64,000 nucleotides of DNA from contig NZ_CP179930.1 in NCBI RefSeq assembly GCF_047495495.1, forward strand, positions 558,001 to 622,000. The letters are read 5' to 3'. Of the stretch, positions 16,745-25,561 are shown piece by piece. This DNA is from Zymobacter sp047495495 (lineage in GTDB: Bacteria > Pseudomonadota > Gammaproteobacteria > Pseudomonadales > Halomonadaceae). The position numbers and the translations under genes were made by a program. Each line of letters begins with the position of its first letter. The first letter of the stretch is position 1. Below the pieces are notes generated by a model. The model made no database searches. It was not told the origin of the DNA and saw only the letters and a program-made list of their open reading frames with translations.

Positions 16745-16991
16745 CTGCATCAAGCGCACGGCAATGCACTGCCCGTGCAAAAGGCGAGAGCGCTCTTGCA
16801 AGCCGCAAGGTGCCTGTCTGTGTTTTCTCGAACCTTAAGGGGATGGCCGCCGCGTGCCGCGCATGCGTATCGGTCATCGTGGCGCTTTGATGCAGAGGTT
16901 GCGTCAGGTGCGCTATCATGGCCCGCATTGACCTGTACGCTAGGTCATCCTTTTTGTCTGTCTGATATCCCGAATGCGATGAGAGGTGCTG

Positions 16992-17786
16992 ATGCAGCCA
17001 TATCTGAATTTGATGCGACATGTGCTGGAAAACGGTACGCGCAAGAGTGACCGTACGGGTACCGGTACGATCAGCGTCTTTGGCTATCAGATGCGTTTCG
17101 ATCTGTCCGAAGGTTTCCCCTGCCTGACCACCAAGAAGCTTCACCTGCGCTCCATCATTCATGAGCTGCTATGGTTTCTGCAGGGCGACACCAATATCGC
17201 GTATCTCAAGGAAAACGGTGTCCGTATTTGGGACGAGTGGGCTGATGAAGAAGGCGAACTGGGGCCTGTCTACGGCTATCAGTGGCGCAGCTGGCCGGCA
17301 CCGAACGGTGAATCCATCGACCAGATCAGCAATCTGATCCAGCAGATCAAGACTAATCCTGATTCGCGTCGCCTGATCGTGTCGGCTTGGAACCCTGCGC
17401 TGGTCGATCAGATGGCGTTGCCGCCGTGCCATGCTTTGTTCCAGTTCTACGTAGCGGACGGCAAGCTGTCGTGCCAACTGTATCAGCGCAGCGCGGATAT
17501 CTTCCTTGGGGTGCCGTTCAACATCGCTAGCTATGCGCTGCTGACGCACATGGTGGCGCAGGTATGTGGTCTCGAACCGGGCGAGTTCATTCATACGCTG
17601 GGCGATGCTCACCTCTACCTGAACCATCTGGAACAGGCAGAACTGCAGCTGACGCGTGAGCCGCGTCCGCGCCCGACGCTGGTGCTCAATCCCGAGGTTA
17701 AGGATATTTTCGGTTTTACCTTCGAGGATATTGCGCTCGAAGGCTATGACCCGCATCCTCATATCAAGGCACAGGTATCCGTATGA
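16992..17786 (+). CDS. thyA: Thymidylate synthase
   Basis: Converts dUMP to dTMP using methylenetetrahydrofolate. The 264-residue length equals E. coli ThyA. Recognisable blocks are RTGTGTISVFGYQMRF, HELLWFLQGDTNIAYL, GPVYGYQWRSW, the catalytic Cys near residue 146 in ALPPCHALFQFYVADG, and QRSADIFLGVPFNIASYALL. ATG 16992 follows GAGAGG at 5 bases; a GTG 6 bases upstream is less likely. It overlaps folA by 4 bases, so the two are translationally coupled; FolA recycles the dihydrofolate ThyA makes. Confidence 0.97.
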   Translation: MQPYLNLMRHVLENGTRKSDRTGTGTISVFGYQMRFDLSEGFPCLTTKKLHLRSIIHELLWFLQGDTNIAYLKENGVRIWDEWADEEGELGPVYGYQWRSWPAPNGESIDQISNLIQQIKTNPDSRRLIVSAWNPALVDQMALPPCHALFQFYVADGKLSCQLYQRSADIFLGVPFNIASYALLTHMVAQVCGLEPGEFIHTLGDAHLYLNHLEQAELQLTREPRPRPTLVLNPEVKDIFGFTFEDIALEGYDPHPHIKAQVSV

Positions 17787-18304
17787 GTGAACACGATGTT
17801 CCCGTGGCGATGATTGCCGCACTGTCGCGCAACCGCGTGATTGGTGCGGACAACAAGATGCCGTGGCATCTGCCCGAAGACCTCGGGCATTTCAAGCGTC
17901 TGACGTGGCAGAAACCGATCATCATGGGCCGCAATACGTTCGAGTCCATTGGGCGTCCGCTGCCGTCGCGCCATAACATCGTGCTGACGCGCGATCCCGC
18001 ATTTGCTGCCGAAGGTGTTGTGGTCTGCCGTGATTGGCCCAGTGCCCTGGCTGCTGCCCAGCAGTACGCGCTGGAGCACGGCGCAGAGGAGGTCATGGTC
18101 ATCGGCGGCGGTCAGGTGTACGCCGAAGCTATGCCGGATGCTGACAGGCTCTATCTGACCGAGATCCGCATGACCGTCGAAGGCGATACGCGGTTTCCGC
18201 TATTGGAAGATGACGTCTGGCAGGAACAGGAGCGCGTGGCAGGGAACCCTGATGAAGGGCAGCCCTACTACGATTTCGTCACGTACGTACGCCAGTCACG
18301 CTAA
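17783..18304 (+). CDS. folA: Dihydrofolate reductase
   Basis: Reduces dihydrofolate to tetrahydrofolate with NADPH; target of trimethoprim. 173 residues. The N-terminal IAALSRNRVIGADNKMPWHL with catalytic Asp33 (LPEDL), the PIIMGRNTFESIGRPLP NADPH-binding loop and VIGGGQVYAEAM are all conserved. The gene starts inside the thyA stop (ATGA overlap), and its 3' end is 32 bases from the next gene. Confidence 0.96.
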   Translation: MSEHDVPVAMIAALSRNRVIGADNKMPWHLPEDLGHFKRLTWQKPIIMGRNTFESIGRPLPSRHNIVLTRDPAFAAEGVVVCRDWPSALAAAQQYALEHGAEEVMVIGGGQVYAEAMPDADRLYLTEIRMTVEGDTRFPLLEDDVWQEQERVAGNPDEGQPYYDFVTYVRQSR

Positions 18305-18336
18305 GGCGGGCGGCTCAGGGAAGGCAGGAGAAGCAG

Positions 18337-19161
18337 GTGACAGGTTCTCTCGATACGCTTTTTGCGTCACTGGATCAGCAGATTCGCGATCTTGTACAGG
18401 AACGGCAGGCGGCTTTGGCACAGGTGGCATCGCTTGAGCAGGAGAATCACCGACTGCGCGAGCGGCTGGCAACGCTGGAAACGCGTCTGTCCAGTGTTGT
18501 GTCGCATGTACGAGCGATGGCCTCATGGGACGTTGCGCCCCCTGCTCAGGAGCAGGATGCCCGCGCGCGCGATGTGACAGCCTCATCATTGCCGTCTACG
18601 CTTGAGCAGCGTGTCGAGACCACCTCTGAAGCCTCCTCTGTGTCGGCCGATGAAGTACGTAGCGACTTCCCGTTGTCGGCTACCGATGAGATGGTGGCGA
18701 CAACGCCTACCTCCTTGTCTAATGCCGAGACCAACACTGACATGTCTTCTTCCCTCGATAATGCCTCTGTGCAGGACCCGGCGGATGCGCCTTCTCCGCA
18801 GCAGCTGTTGAAGCAGTGGTATTCACGCTATCCCAAAGCCTTCTTCAAGGCTCATACACGCCCCTTGCAGATCGGTATCCATGAAGCGCTGATCGATGCT
18901 GAACCGTGGTCGGCGCGTCTGATCCGCCGCACGTTGGCCTGCTACGTCAATCTTCCGCGCTATATGAAATCGGTACGACCGGGCGCACAGCGCGTCGATT
19001 TGGAAGGCCAGCCGGCCGGCCAGGTGACGGAAGAGGAAGCGCTGCATGCGCGCGAGCAGCTTAAGCAGCTGCAGGCCCGTCAGAAAAGCCGTGAAGAAGA
19101 ACAGCAGCAGCGACGCATATCGACCAAGCTTGAAGCGTTGCAACGGCAGCACCAGCACTGA
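18337..19161 (+). CDS. ProQ/FinO-domain RNA-binding protein
   Basis: 274 residues in three parts. Residues about 5-60 are a coiled coil rich in Glu, Gln and Leu. Residues about 65-150 are a low-complexity Ser/Thr/Ala/Asp linker. Residues about 155-235 form a ProQ/FinO domain (LLKQWYSRYPKAFF, then RTLACYVNLPRYMKSV and an arginine-rich patch), followed by a basic, Gln-rich helix. FinO-domain proteins bind stem-loop and terminator RNAs and act as sRNA chaperones. E. coli ProQ has the RNA domain at its N-terminus; here it is C-terminal behind a coiled coil. GTG start with AGGAG upstream. Close spacing to folA suggests co-transcription. Confidence 0.82.
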   Translation: MTGSLDTLFASLDQQIRDLVQERQAALAQVASLEQENHRLRERLATLETRLSSVVSHVRAMASWDVAPPAQEQDARARDVTASSLPSTLEQRVETTSEASSVSADEVRSDFPLSATDEMVATTPTSLSNAETNTDMSSSLDNASVQDPADAPSPQQLLKQWYSRYPKAFFKAHTRPLQIGIHEALIDAEPWSARLIRRTLACYVNLPRYMKSVRPGAQRVDLEGQPAGQVTEEEALHAREQLKQLQARQKSREEEQQQRRISTKLEALQRQHQH

Positions 19162-19215
19162 ACGTGCAGTGAGCGCTAGGCGTTCGTTCGAGCAATAGAC
19201 GCTCCCATCCAGTGA

Positions 19216-19247
19216 AAAGGAAGGACCTTCGGGTTCTTCCTTTTTTT
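19216..19247 (+). terminator. Rho-independent terminator with UUCG loop
   Basis: GGAAGGACC (19219-19227) pairs with GGTTCTTCC (19232-19240, one G-U pair) around a TTCG tetraloop, then a run of seven T. It ends the thyA-folA-proQ-like operon. Confidence 0.92.
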
Positions 19248-19363
19248 ATTGGCCTATCTTTCGGTGTGGCATGCCGCATGCAGCAAGGCGAGCACGAAGA
19301 GTGGACGCTCGTTTATACCCGACCATACTGATAGTTATGGCAGTAGCAGGATAGTCAATTATC

Positions 19364-19393
19364 TTGTTAGCATGCTAATATATCGCGTTATAT
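19364..19393 (+). promoter_or_regulatory. SlyA/MarR-like operator overlapping the efflux promoter
   Basis: TTAGCATGCTAA (19367-19378) is a perfect 12-bp palindrome, one substitution pair from the SlyA consensus TTAGCAAGCTAA. It overlaps the -35 (TTGTTA, 19364-19369) of a candidate promoter with -10 TTATAT (19388-19393, 18-bp spacer). A bound MarR-family repressor would block this promoter. Confidence 0.65.
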
Positions 19394-19450
19394 GTATTCC
19401 TCCAGCCTGCACGCATGTGCATCGGCAAGACAGTGAGGTGGCGAACACTC

Positions 19451-19657
19451 ATGTGGTTACGTGAAATGGCGTGGGGAGGCGTTCTGGTCAGCCCCATGGT
19501 GATGTATTGCGCGATCAGCCTCGTGCTGCTGTTGAGCCTGCGATTCTGGCTGCGTGATACGCGCATCGGTCGGGTGGCATGGCGGGAAGGGTGGTTCGAT
19601 GTGGCCCTTTTCATTTGCCTGCTGGCCGCCGTGGTGTGGTTTTTTAGCGTGGTGTGA
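19451..19657 (+). CDS. DUF1656 small membrane protein of an efflux operon
   Basis: A 68-residue inner-membrane protein with two hydrophobic segments, near residues 10-30 and 48-67, related to AaeX/YdhI. Its role in these tripartite-type pumps is unknown; it always sits before the HlyD-like and FUSC genes. I place the start at ATG 19451 (MWLREMAWGG); the longer frame from 19415 has no family support. It overlaps the older reading of the next gene and is 47 bases from that gene's chosen start. Confidence 0.75.
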   Translation: MWLREMAWGGVLVSPMVMYCAISLVLLLSLRFWLRDTRIGRVAWREGWFDVALFICLLAAVVWFFSVV

Positions 19658-19704
19658 TGCCTGACGGGCGTCATGGCGCGAGACTTGGTTTGAGGAATTC
19701 CTTC

Positions 19705-20631
19705 ATGCAGCGATTGATGCGTTTCATCTTTACCGTCGCCGTGATTGCCGCTGCCGTGTTGGCCGGTATCTGGCTGTGGCGCTATTACATGTATACCCCG
19801 TGGACGCGCGATGCGCGCGTGCGGGCCGATATCGTGACCATCACGCCCGATGTGTCGGGATGGGTCGAGAATTTCAATGCCAACGATAAGCGGCTGGTGC
19901 ACAAGGGCGATTTGCTGTTCACCGTTGATCTGGCCCGCTATCAGCTGGCATTGGATCAGGCGCAGGCAACGGCCGAGAAGGCGCGAGCCGCCTGGGAACA
20001 GGCCCAGCATTCGGCCGTACGTCGTGCCCAGCTGGGGCAACTGGCGATCAGTCAGGAAGCGCGCGATACCGCCAATCTGAGCGCGGCTGAAGCCAAGGCG
20101 GCCTACGATGCCGCTCAGGTGGCGGTCAACAGTGCGCAGCTGGACGTGTCACGTGCCCGCTACGAGGCCCCTTTCGATGGTCAGCTGGTTAACCTACAGC
20201 TGCATCCCGGTGATTACGTGACCCGCGGCAGTGCCAAAATCTCGTTGATCCGCGATGACAGCTACTACCTGACCGGCTATTTCGAAGAAACCAAGCTGGC
20301 GGGCATACAGATCGGCGACCCTGTCGATATCCACCTGATGGCCTCCAACCATACGGTGAAAGGGCACGTACTAGCGATTGGGCGTGGTATCTCTAACAGC
20401 AACCTGACCCCGGGTAGCGATCTGCTGCCGAGTGTTTCACAGACCTTTACGTGGGTGCGTCTGGCCCAGCGCATTCCCGTTGACGTCGCGTTCGATCAGC
20501 CGCCATCTGATGTGATGCTGAGCGCGGGCATGACCGCGACGCTGCACGTTCATCCTGAGCGCCGTGCGCATGCGGCACCTGCACAGCCCGCATCGGCTCC
20601 GGTAACCGCTGAGGGTGCCGTGTCGCCATGA
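19705..20631 (+). CDS. HlyD-family periplasmic adaptor (AaeA/YdhJ-like)
   Basis: 308 residues: one N-terminal membrane anchor (about 6-26), a biotinyl-lipoyl half-motif with DVSGWVENF, a helical hairpin around residues 85-150, the second lipoyl half (APFDGQLVNLQLHPGDYV), and a beta-barrel with SYYLTGYFEETKL. It links an inner-membrane FUSC pump to the cell envelope. ATG 19705 follows TTTGAGGAA. It overlaps the FUSC gene by 4 bases. Confidence 0.9.
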   Translation: MQRLMRFIFTVAVIAAAVLAGIWLWRYYMYTPWTRDARVRADIVTITPDVSGWVENFNANDKRLVHKGDLLFTVDLARYQLALDQAQATAEKARAAWEQAQHSAVRRAQLGQLAISQEARDTANLSAAEAKAAYDAAQVAVNSAQLDVSRARYEAPFDGQLVNLQLHPGDYVTRGSAKISLIRDDSYYLTGYFEETKLAGIQIGDPVDIHLMASNHTVKGHVLAIGRGISNSNLTPGSDLLPSVSQTFTWVRLAQRIPVDVAFDQPPSDVMLSAGMTATLHVHPERRAHAAPAQPASAPVTAEGAVSP

Positions 20632-22691
20632 TGTCCTCCGTGCTCGCGGTCTACCTGAAGCCCAAGCTGTCGACTATCCGCTTTGGGTTGAAAGGCATTG
20701 TGGCTATGGGGCTGTCGCTCTATGTGACGATGCTGATGGATTTCGATCGGCCATACTGGGCGATGATCTCGGCCGTCTTTCTACTGATGCGTCCTGAAAA
20801 CGGCATGGTGATTCAGAAGGGCTTCTTCCAGTTCTGCGGCAATGTGATCGGTGGCCTGATCGGACTGGTTATCCTGTCCTACGGCCTTCAGCACCGCGTA
20901 CTGGCGCTGGGCAGCGTCGCGCTGATGATTTTTGTATTGGGGACGCTGGCCTCACGTACTCGCGACTTCAACATTACCTATCTGTTCGCCATGATCGCGA
21001 CCACCATGGGCATGGTGGTACTGATCACCGAATCGTCGGCGCCCAGCAGTGCCGGAGCCTTCACTATCGCCGTGTCGCGCGTGACCGAGATCGGGATCGG
21101 CGTGGCATGTGCGACGGGCATCAGCTTAGTGATGTGGCCGCAGGATACTCACCCGCGCATGATGGCCGATGCACTCGGTACGCTGAAAGCCGCGCTGAAG
21201 GTGGTGCATACCCAGCTGGACGTTCATGAAGCGGGGGACCGCCACACCGCCATCCTTGATGCGCTTGATGCCATCATGGCGCTGCAGGCCGATACCGGTC
21301 CTGTCTTCTATGAAGGCCCCGCCGGGCCGCGCCGTGCCCGTGCTGCTCACCTGCTATCACAGCGCGGTCTAAGCCTGATTGCTGATGCTAACAGTATGGC
21401 GTATCGCGAACGCGGCGAGCTCAATCAGATGCTGTCGGTGTGGATCGACCAGCTGCGCGATGAACTGGGCGGCATGCTGGAACGTGACGATCCCAAGGCC
21501 ATGCGCGATGAGTTGGTCGAGCTGCGTCAGTCGATCATCCGTCAGCCATTGGGCGAGGGAGCATCTGCTTCGCAGCAGCACACACGTCGTGCATTGCTGA
21601 CGTTGATGGCGCATTTGATCGTGCTGTGTGATGCCTGTCTGCTGATCGAATCGCCGGAGCCGGGGCGAGCACTTAAAGCGCGCGCCCCGCGCACGCGTCA
21701 GGACTGGCTGCCCGCGATGACTGTAGGGCTGCGCTGCATGCTGCTATTCATTATCGGAGCGGTTGTGTGGATATCCACCGGCTGGAACAGCGCGATCATG
21801 ATGATGCTGATTCCTGTCGTGCTCGGTACGATGCTGGCCCAGCTGCCTCATTCGGATATGCTGGTGATGCGAGCGTTATTGGGCGGGGCCATCGCGTTTC
21901 CAATCGCGATTATTTTCGGCAATGTGCTGCTGGCGAATACCATGCACGCGTTCGAGTGCATGCTGATGATCTTCGGGCTGCCGCTGTTCATCGCGCTGTT
22001 TGGCTTCACGGCCCGTCAGACGTTCCCGCAGACGCTGGGGTTCTGCATGACCTATATCATCATGACCATGCCCAGTAACCACATGACCTTCGACGTGCCG
22101 AGTGCCATTGAACGCGGGTTGGCGCTGCTGATGGGATTCACCCTGCTGATGGTGCTATTCCGTAGCTTGCCCGTACCGCGGGCGACAGCGGTGCACCGCC
22201 GTCTGTATCGCGCCATGCTGAGCGATCTGCGTCAGGTGGGATCGAAGCGTGATGAAGCCGAGCGCTTCAACAGCAACATGCTGTCGCGCTTGCAGCAACT
22301 GGGGCACTACGAGCGCTCGGCCCGTGACCGTCTGCCATGGCACTGGGTGGAACAGGGGTTACTGGCTTTTGCGGTGGGGCATCTGGTGATGCAGGTGCGC
22401 GCGCTGTTCCGGGCCAGTCTGATCCCCGATCGCCAGCGCGTTGCCTTGCAGGTATGGCAGCAGCGCGTTGCGCGCCACTACGATGAAAGCGTTACTGGCG
22501 CTTTTGATATCGCCATCTTCGAAGCCCATACCCGCGATCTGCTAGCGGCGCTGGCATCGTGGCCGAACGTTGAAGCCGATGTTCTGGACCAAGTGGCCTT
22601 CGTGTGCGGACGTATCGGTATGATGCTGCGTGAACAGCAAGAACGTCGCGATCAGCCCGATCCCGTTGTGTCCAAGAGCACGATGGCTTGA
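20628..22691 (+). CDS. FUSC-family efflux pump (AaeB/YdhK-like)
   Basis: A 687-residue inner-membrane protein with two sets of hydrophobic segments (about 15-170 and 365-525), each followed by a cytoplasmic helical part, the usual FUSC layout. Family members export aromatic carboxylates or other weak acids with an HlyD partner. Nearness of slyB and the SlyA-like operator favours the YdhIJK type over AaeXAB. The start overlaps the adaptor stop, so translation is coupled. Confidence 0.9.
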   Translation: MMSSVLAVYLKPKLSTIRFGLKGIVAMGLSLYVTMLMDFDRPYWAMISAVFLLMRPENGMVIQKGFFQFCGNVIGGLIGLVILSYGLQHRVLALGSVALMIFVLGTLASRTRDFNITYLFAMIATTMGMVVLITESSAPSSAGAFTIAVSRVTEIGIGVACATGISLVMWPQDTHPRMMADALGTLKAALKVVHTQLDVHEAGDRHTAILDALDAIMALQADTGPVFYEGPAGPRRARAAHLLSQRGLSLIADANSMAYRERGELNQMLSVWIDQLRDELGGMLERDDPKAMRDELVELRQSIIRQPLGEGASASQQHTRRALLTLMAHLIVLCDACLLIESPEPGRALKARAPRTRQDWLPAMTVGLRCMLLFIIGAVVWISTGWNSAIMMMLIPVVLGTMLAQLPHSDMLVMRALLGGAIAFPIAIIFGNVLLANTMHAFECMLMIFGLPLFIALFGFTARQTFPQTLGFCMTYIIMTMPSNHMTFDVPSAIERGLALLMGFTLLMVLFRSLPVPRATAVHRRLYRAMLSDLRQVGSKRDEAERFNSNMLSRLQQLGHYERSARDRLPWHWVEQGLLAFAVGHLVMQVRALFRASLIPDRQRVALQVWQQRVARHYDESVTGAFDIAIFEAHTRDLLAALASWPNVEADVLDQVAFVCGRIGMMLREQQERRDQPDPVVSKSTMA

Positions 22692-22714
22692 TGTGATGGC
22701 ATGGCGTTGCCTTT

Positions 22715-22757
22715 CAAGGGGTCTGTTCATGGCCCCTTGTTCATTTTGATCTTTCCT
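22715..22757 (+). terminator. Probable terminator of the efflux operon
   Basis: CAAGGGG (22715-22721) pairs with CCCCTTG (22733-22739), followed by a T-rich stretch. Confidence 0.55.
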
Positions 22758-23243
22758 TTTAGGTTGCCGCTTTTCCCTTCTTTTTTGCCTCTCTCTTTTT
22801 TCTTACCCCCTCTTTTTTATGGCACCTCGCTCTGTGGCAGATTCCTCCCGCGCGATAGGCTTGGGGCTTTTCGTCTTTGTCAGCAAGAACGGTAATCGCT
22901 GTTTTCTGATGGCTTCACCCTTCATGTGGTCGCGATAGTGGCATAGATAGGCTTGACCTTTGCCACGGCACCAGCGCTTCAAGACGTCTCGCTTTTACGG
23001 CTACGACGGATGAAATACCGACCTTCCATGGGCGGTGCGTCGTGTGCTGCGTCGCCCTTACTGTGATGGCGTTACCTTCATCTGTCCGATAGCAGGTCTC
23101 TTTGCCGAAGATCCATCATGCTTTGCTTTCGGAAGGGAGCGCGATGCGTGACTAAAAGCCAGTGGTGATGATTTATACAGTGGATGTATCATCAGCCCAA
23201 TCAACGGGTTGTGTTCATTCTGCAGGCAGTCGAGGGGGTAGGT
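22758..23243. other. Gap with a long pyrimidine tract
   Basis: Bases about 22745-22820 on the plus strand are almost all C and T (several runs of six or more T broken by CC), an extreme strand asymmetry. The rest, to the MFS start at 23244, contains no credible gene or repeat. The MFS promoter was not identified. Confidence 0.45.
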
Positions 23244-24449
23244 ATGCGTCAGCATCCATGGGGGTGTGCGGTCATCATTAGCGGTTTACTGTGCGTCGTC
23301 ATTTTTGGTCTGGGTATTTCGCTGGGGCTGCTACCGCTCTACCTGACGAATGAACTTGGATTCACGCCGACCGTCGTGGGTGCTGTGATTGCGCTGGAGT
23401 CGATCAGTACGCTGCTGTCCCGCCTGCCTGCGGGACGTTTTTCGGATCGTCGCGGTGCTAAGTGCGGCATGCTGTGGGGGCTGGCGCTCTCGGCATTGGC
23501 GGGGGCGATGTGCCTGCTGGCGATTCAAGGAGCCGCTCAGTGGGGAGCGCTCGGAACGCTGGGAATCATCCTTCTGTCGCGCATCGTGATGGGCATAGGG
23601 GAGAGCCTCGTGTTCACTTGCAGTGGCACATGGCCCATTGGCCTAATCGGGCGCGAAAGTGCGGGTAAGGTGATGTCGATGGTCGGAATTGGCATGTTCA
23701 TCGGTTTGGCCGCCGGCAACGGCGTAGGAGGGTTGGCGCATCAAGGCTACCTTTCCCTGACCAGCGGAGCATGGGTGATGACGCTGCCGCCGTTGTTTGG
23801 CTGGGGTATAGCGCTGTGTCTGCCCTCGGCACCGATCGTGGGAACGAATGCGTCGTTGTCGTTGGTGCGCGTCGTGGCGCGGGTGTGGCCGTCCGGTGCC
23901 GGTTTTGCGCTCAGTAATATGGGCTATGCCGCGATCATGTCATTTCTGATGCTGATGTTCTGGTCAAAAGGGTGGCAAAGCACGGCCACAATCGCACTGG
24001 TGATGTACAGCGTCGGCTATGTGCTCAGCCGCCTCAGCGTGGGCTTCTATACCTCGCGTTTGGGACGTCGGGCGACGGTGCTGATGATGGTGATTGAGGC
24101 ATTGGGATTGGCCATGATTGCATGTGCTGGCATAAGCGGTGCGTCGATTGGGCCATTGCTGGCTATCGTGGGATCGTTTTTGACGGGGTACGGGTTGTCG
24201 ATGGTTTATCCGCTGTTGGGCGTGACGGCCATCGGTAGCCTGCCTGCGGCGCATATGGGGGTGGCACTTAGCGCTTATGAGGCCTGTTTCGATATCGGTA
24301 TTCTGTTGGTGGGCTGTATCAGTGGGGTACTGAGTGCGTGGGGGTATGCTGCCATCTTCGGACTGGCGGCGACCTGTGCGCTGCTGGCCTGTGGGTGCGC
24401 TCAGCGTGCATGGCATCAACACGATGCACGGGCATTGTCCGCAGTCTGA
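23244..24449 (+). CDS. Major facilitator superfamily transporter
   Basis: A 401-residue protein with about twelve hydrophobic segments. The loop 2-3 MFS signature appears as RLPAGRFSDRRGAK around residue 70, and a second copy of the fold starts after the central loop near residue 205. Substrate cannot be told; overall form suggests a drug or sugar efflux member. The start at 23244 follows GAGGGGG; an in-frame start 60 bases upstream is weaker. It faces slyB and shares a terminator with it. Confidence 0.85.
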   Translation: MRQHPWGCAVIISGLLCVVIFGLGISLGLLPLYLTNELGFTPTVVGAVIALESISTLLSRLPAGRFSDRRGAKCGMLWGLALSALAGAMCLLAIQGAAQWGALGTLGIILLSRIVMGIGESLVFTCSGTWPIGLIGRESAGKVMSMVGIGMFIGLAAGNGVGGLAHQGYLSLTSGAWVMTLPPLFGWGIALCLPSAPIVGTNASLSLVRVVARVWPSGAGFALSNMGYAAIMSFLMLMFWSKGWQSTATIALVMYSVGYVLSRLSVGFYTSRLGRRATVLMMVIEALGLAMIACAGISGASIGPLLAIVGSFLTGYGLSMVYPLLGVTAIGSLPAAHMGVALSAYEACFDIGILLVGCISGVLSAWGYAAIFGLAATCALLACGCAQRAWHQHDARALSAV

Positions 24450-24452
24450 TGC

Positions 24453-24490
24453 AAAACGCCCCGTGCGCAAGAGCGCAGCGGGGCGTTTTC
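24453..24490. terminator. Bidirectional terminator between MFS gene and slyB
   Basis: AAAACGCCCCG (24453-24463) pairs with CGGGGCGTTTT (24479-24489), with an inner GCGC/GCGC pair. It gives U tracts on both strands and lies between convergent genes. Confidence 0.9.
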
Positions 24491-24509
24491 ATGTGCAGGA
24501 TGACCGGGC

Positions 24510-24980
24510 TTATTGAGCCGGGGCAACACGTACGCTGGTGCCTGAACCGATGATGCGCACACGCTGACCAACCAGATAGGTATTGTCGGCCTGCTGTACG
24601 ATGACCAGGTTCTGGCCGTCATCACGTTTGATCTGTACTTCCATACCGTTGGTGCGGTCGGAGCTGGCTTCTACGCGGTTGCCCGCCCAAGCACCACCCA
24701 GTGCGCCCACAGCCGTTGCGATGGTTTTGCCACCGCCACCGCCGACCTGGTGGCCCAGCAGACCACCCAGCACTGCACCACCGATGCCGCCGAAGCCGCT
24801 TGTGCCGTTGCCTTCGATCTTCACAGCACGAATGGCTGTGATAGTACCGTAGGAAACGCTCTGTGCCTGACCTGCCTGTGCGCCAGTGTAGTTGTTGCCG
24901 TTATAGGGTTCGTTGGCACAGCCGCCCAGTGTCATCGCGCCCATTGCCGCAACGGCAGCCAGTGTCAGGTAACGTTTCAT
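24510..24980 (-). CDS. slyB: SlyB-like outer-membrane lipoprotein
   Basis: A 156-residue lipoprotein: signal peptide residues 1-20 ending in the lipobox LGGC with Cys21, a linker, then a glycine-zipper region (GGIGGAVLGGLLGHQVGGGGG) broken by lysine, and a second one near GALGGAWAGNRVE. The C-terminal part is a small beta domain. SlyB is PhoP-regulated in enterics and guards outer-membrane integrity. ATG 24980 has AAAGGAG in front; the 8-residue upstream extension has no support. Confidence 0.88.
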   Translation of the reverse strand: MKRYLTLAAVAAMGAMTLGGCANEPYNGNNYTGAQAGQAQSVSYGTITAIRAVKIEGNGTSGFGGIGGAVLGGLLGHQVGGGGGKTIATAVGALGGAWAGNRVEASSDRTNGMEVQIKRDDGQNLVIVQQADNTYLVGQRVRIIGSGTSVRVAPAQ

Positions 24981-25507
24981 GGCAAATCTCCTTTCTATCG
25001 GCATGTGCCGGTGCTTGGATCCATCCTGAGCCGCTACCGCGTAGCGGGCCCTTGAACTCTAGCGTAGATGAAAATCGCTGTATCGCCATCCACGGATGGC
25101 ACATAGCATGCTCTGTCTATTTGACCGGCAAACCTGCTAAGGGTTCGTGAAAATTCCAGTCATATCATGTAGCAAAGACACGCTCTGCGGTAACACGTCA
25201 CGGTAAGCGTGCGTTCACCTTGATGAAAAGTGTAGCGCAGCCGTCGCTTTCCGGTCATCCAGATCAGTCTCATTTCTAGCGTGGGTTTCTTTGCTTAGCG
25301 CCTGTCGCTGTGAGCGCTCTGGCAGCAGCAAAAGGTGCGCTATTGCAAGGCGTTAGTGCGAAGTTAAGACGACAGCGAAGAGCAGTGATGGGCTATTTAG
25401 ACCGTGGGAGAGTGTTCTGCTGCGAGAGTCTGCTGTGGAGAGCAGGAGGCGGCAGCGAATCACAGAAGAGAAAGAACGTTCATACGAGGCGAAGACAGGC
25501 TTTTATT
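24981..25507. other. Intergenic region upstream of slyB
   Basis: About 530 bases with no recognisable gene. It should contain the slyB promoter (minus strand). Reading frames running from here into the roxA region on the plus strand are antisense shadows of roxA. Confidence 0.45.
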
Positions 25508-25549
25508 GAAAGAAAAAGCCTCCTCCGACACGGCTGTGTCAGAGGAGGC
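25508..25549 (-). terminator. Terminator of the purB-roxA transcript
   Basis: GCCTCCTCCGACAC (25518-25531) pairs with GTGTCAGAGGAGGC (25536-25549), 14 bp with one mismatch. On the minus strand it is followed by TTTTTCTTTC, 13 bases past the roxA stop. Confidence 0.88.
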
Positions 25550-25561
25550 GTCATTAACCGA

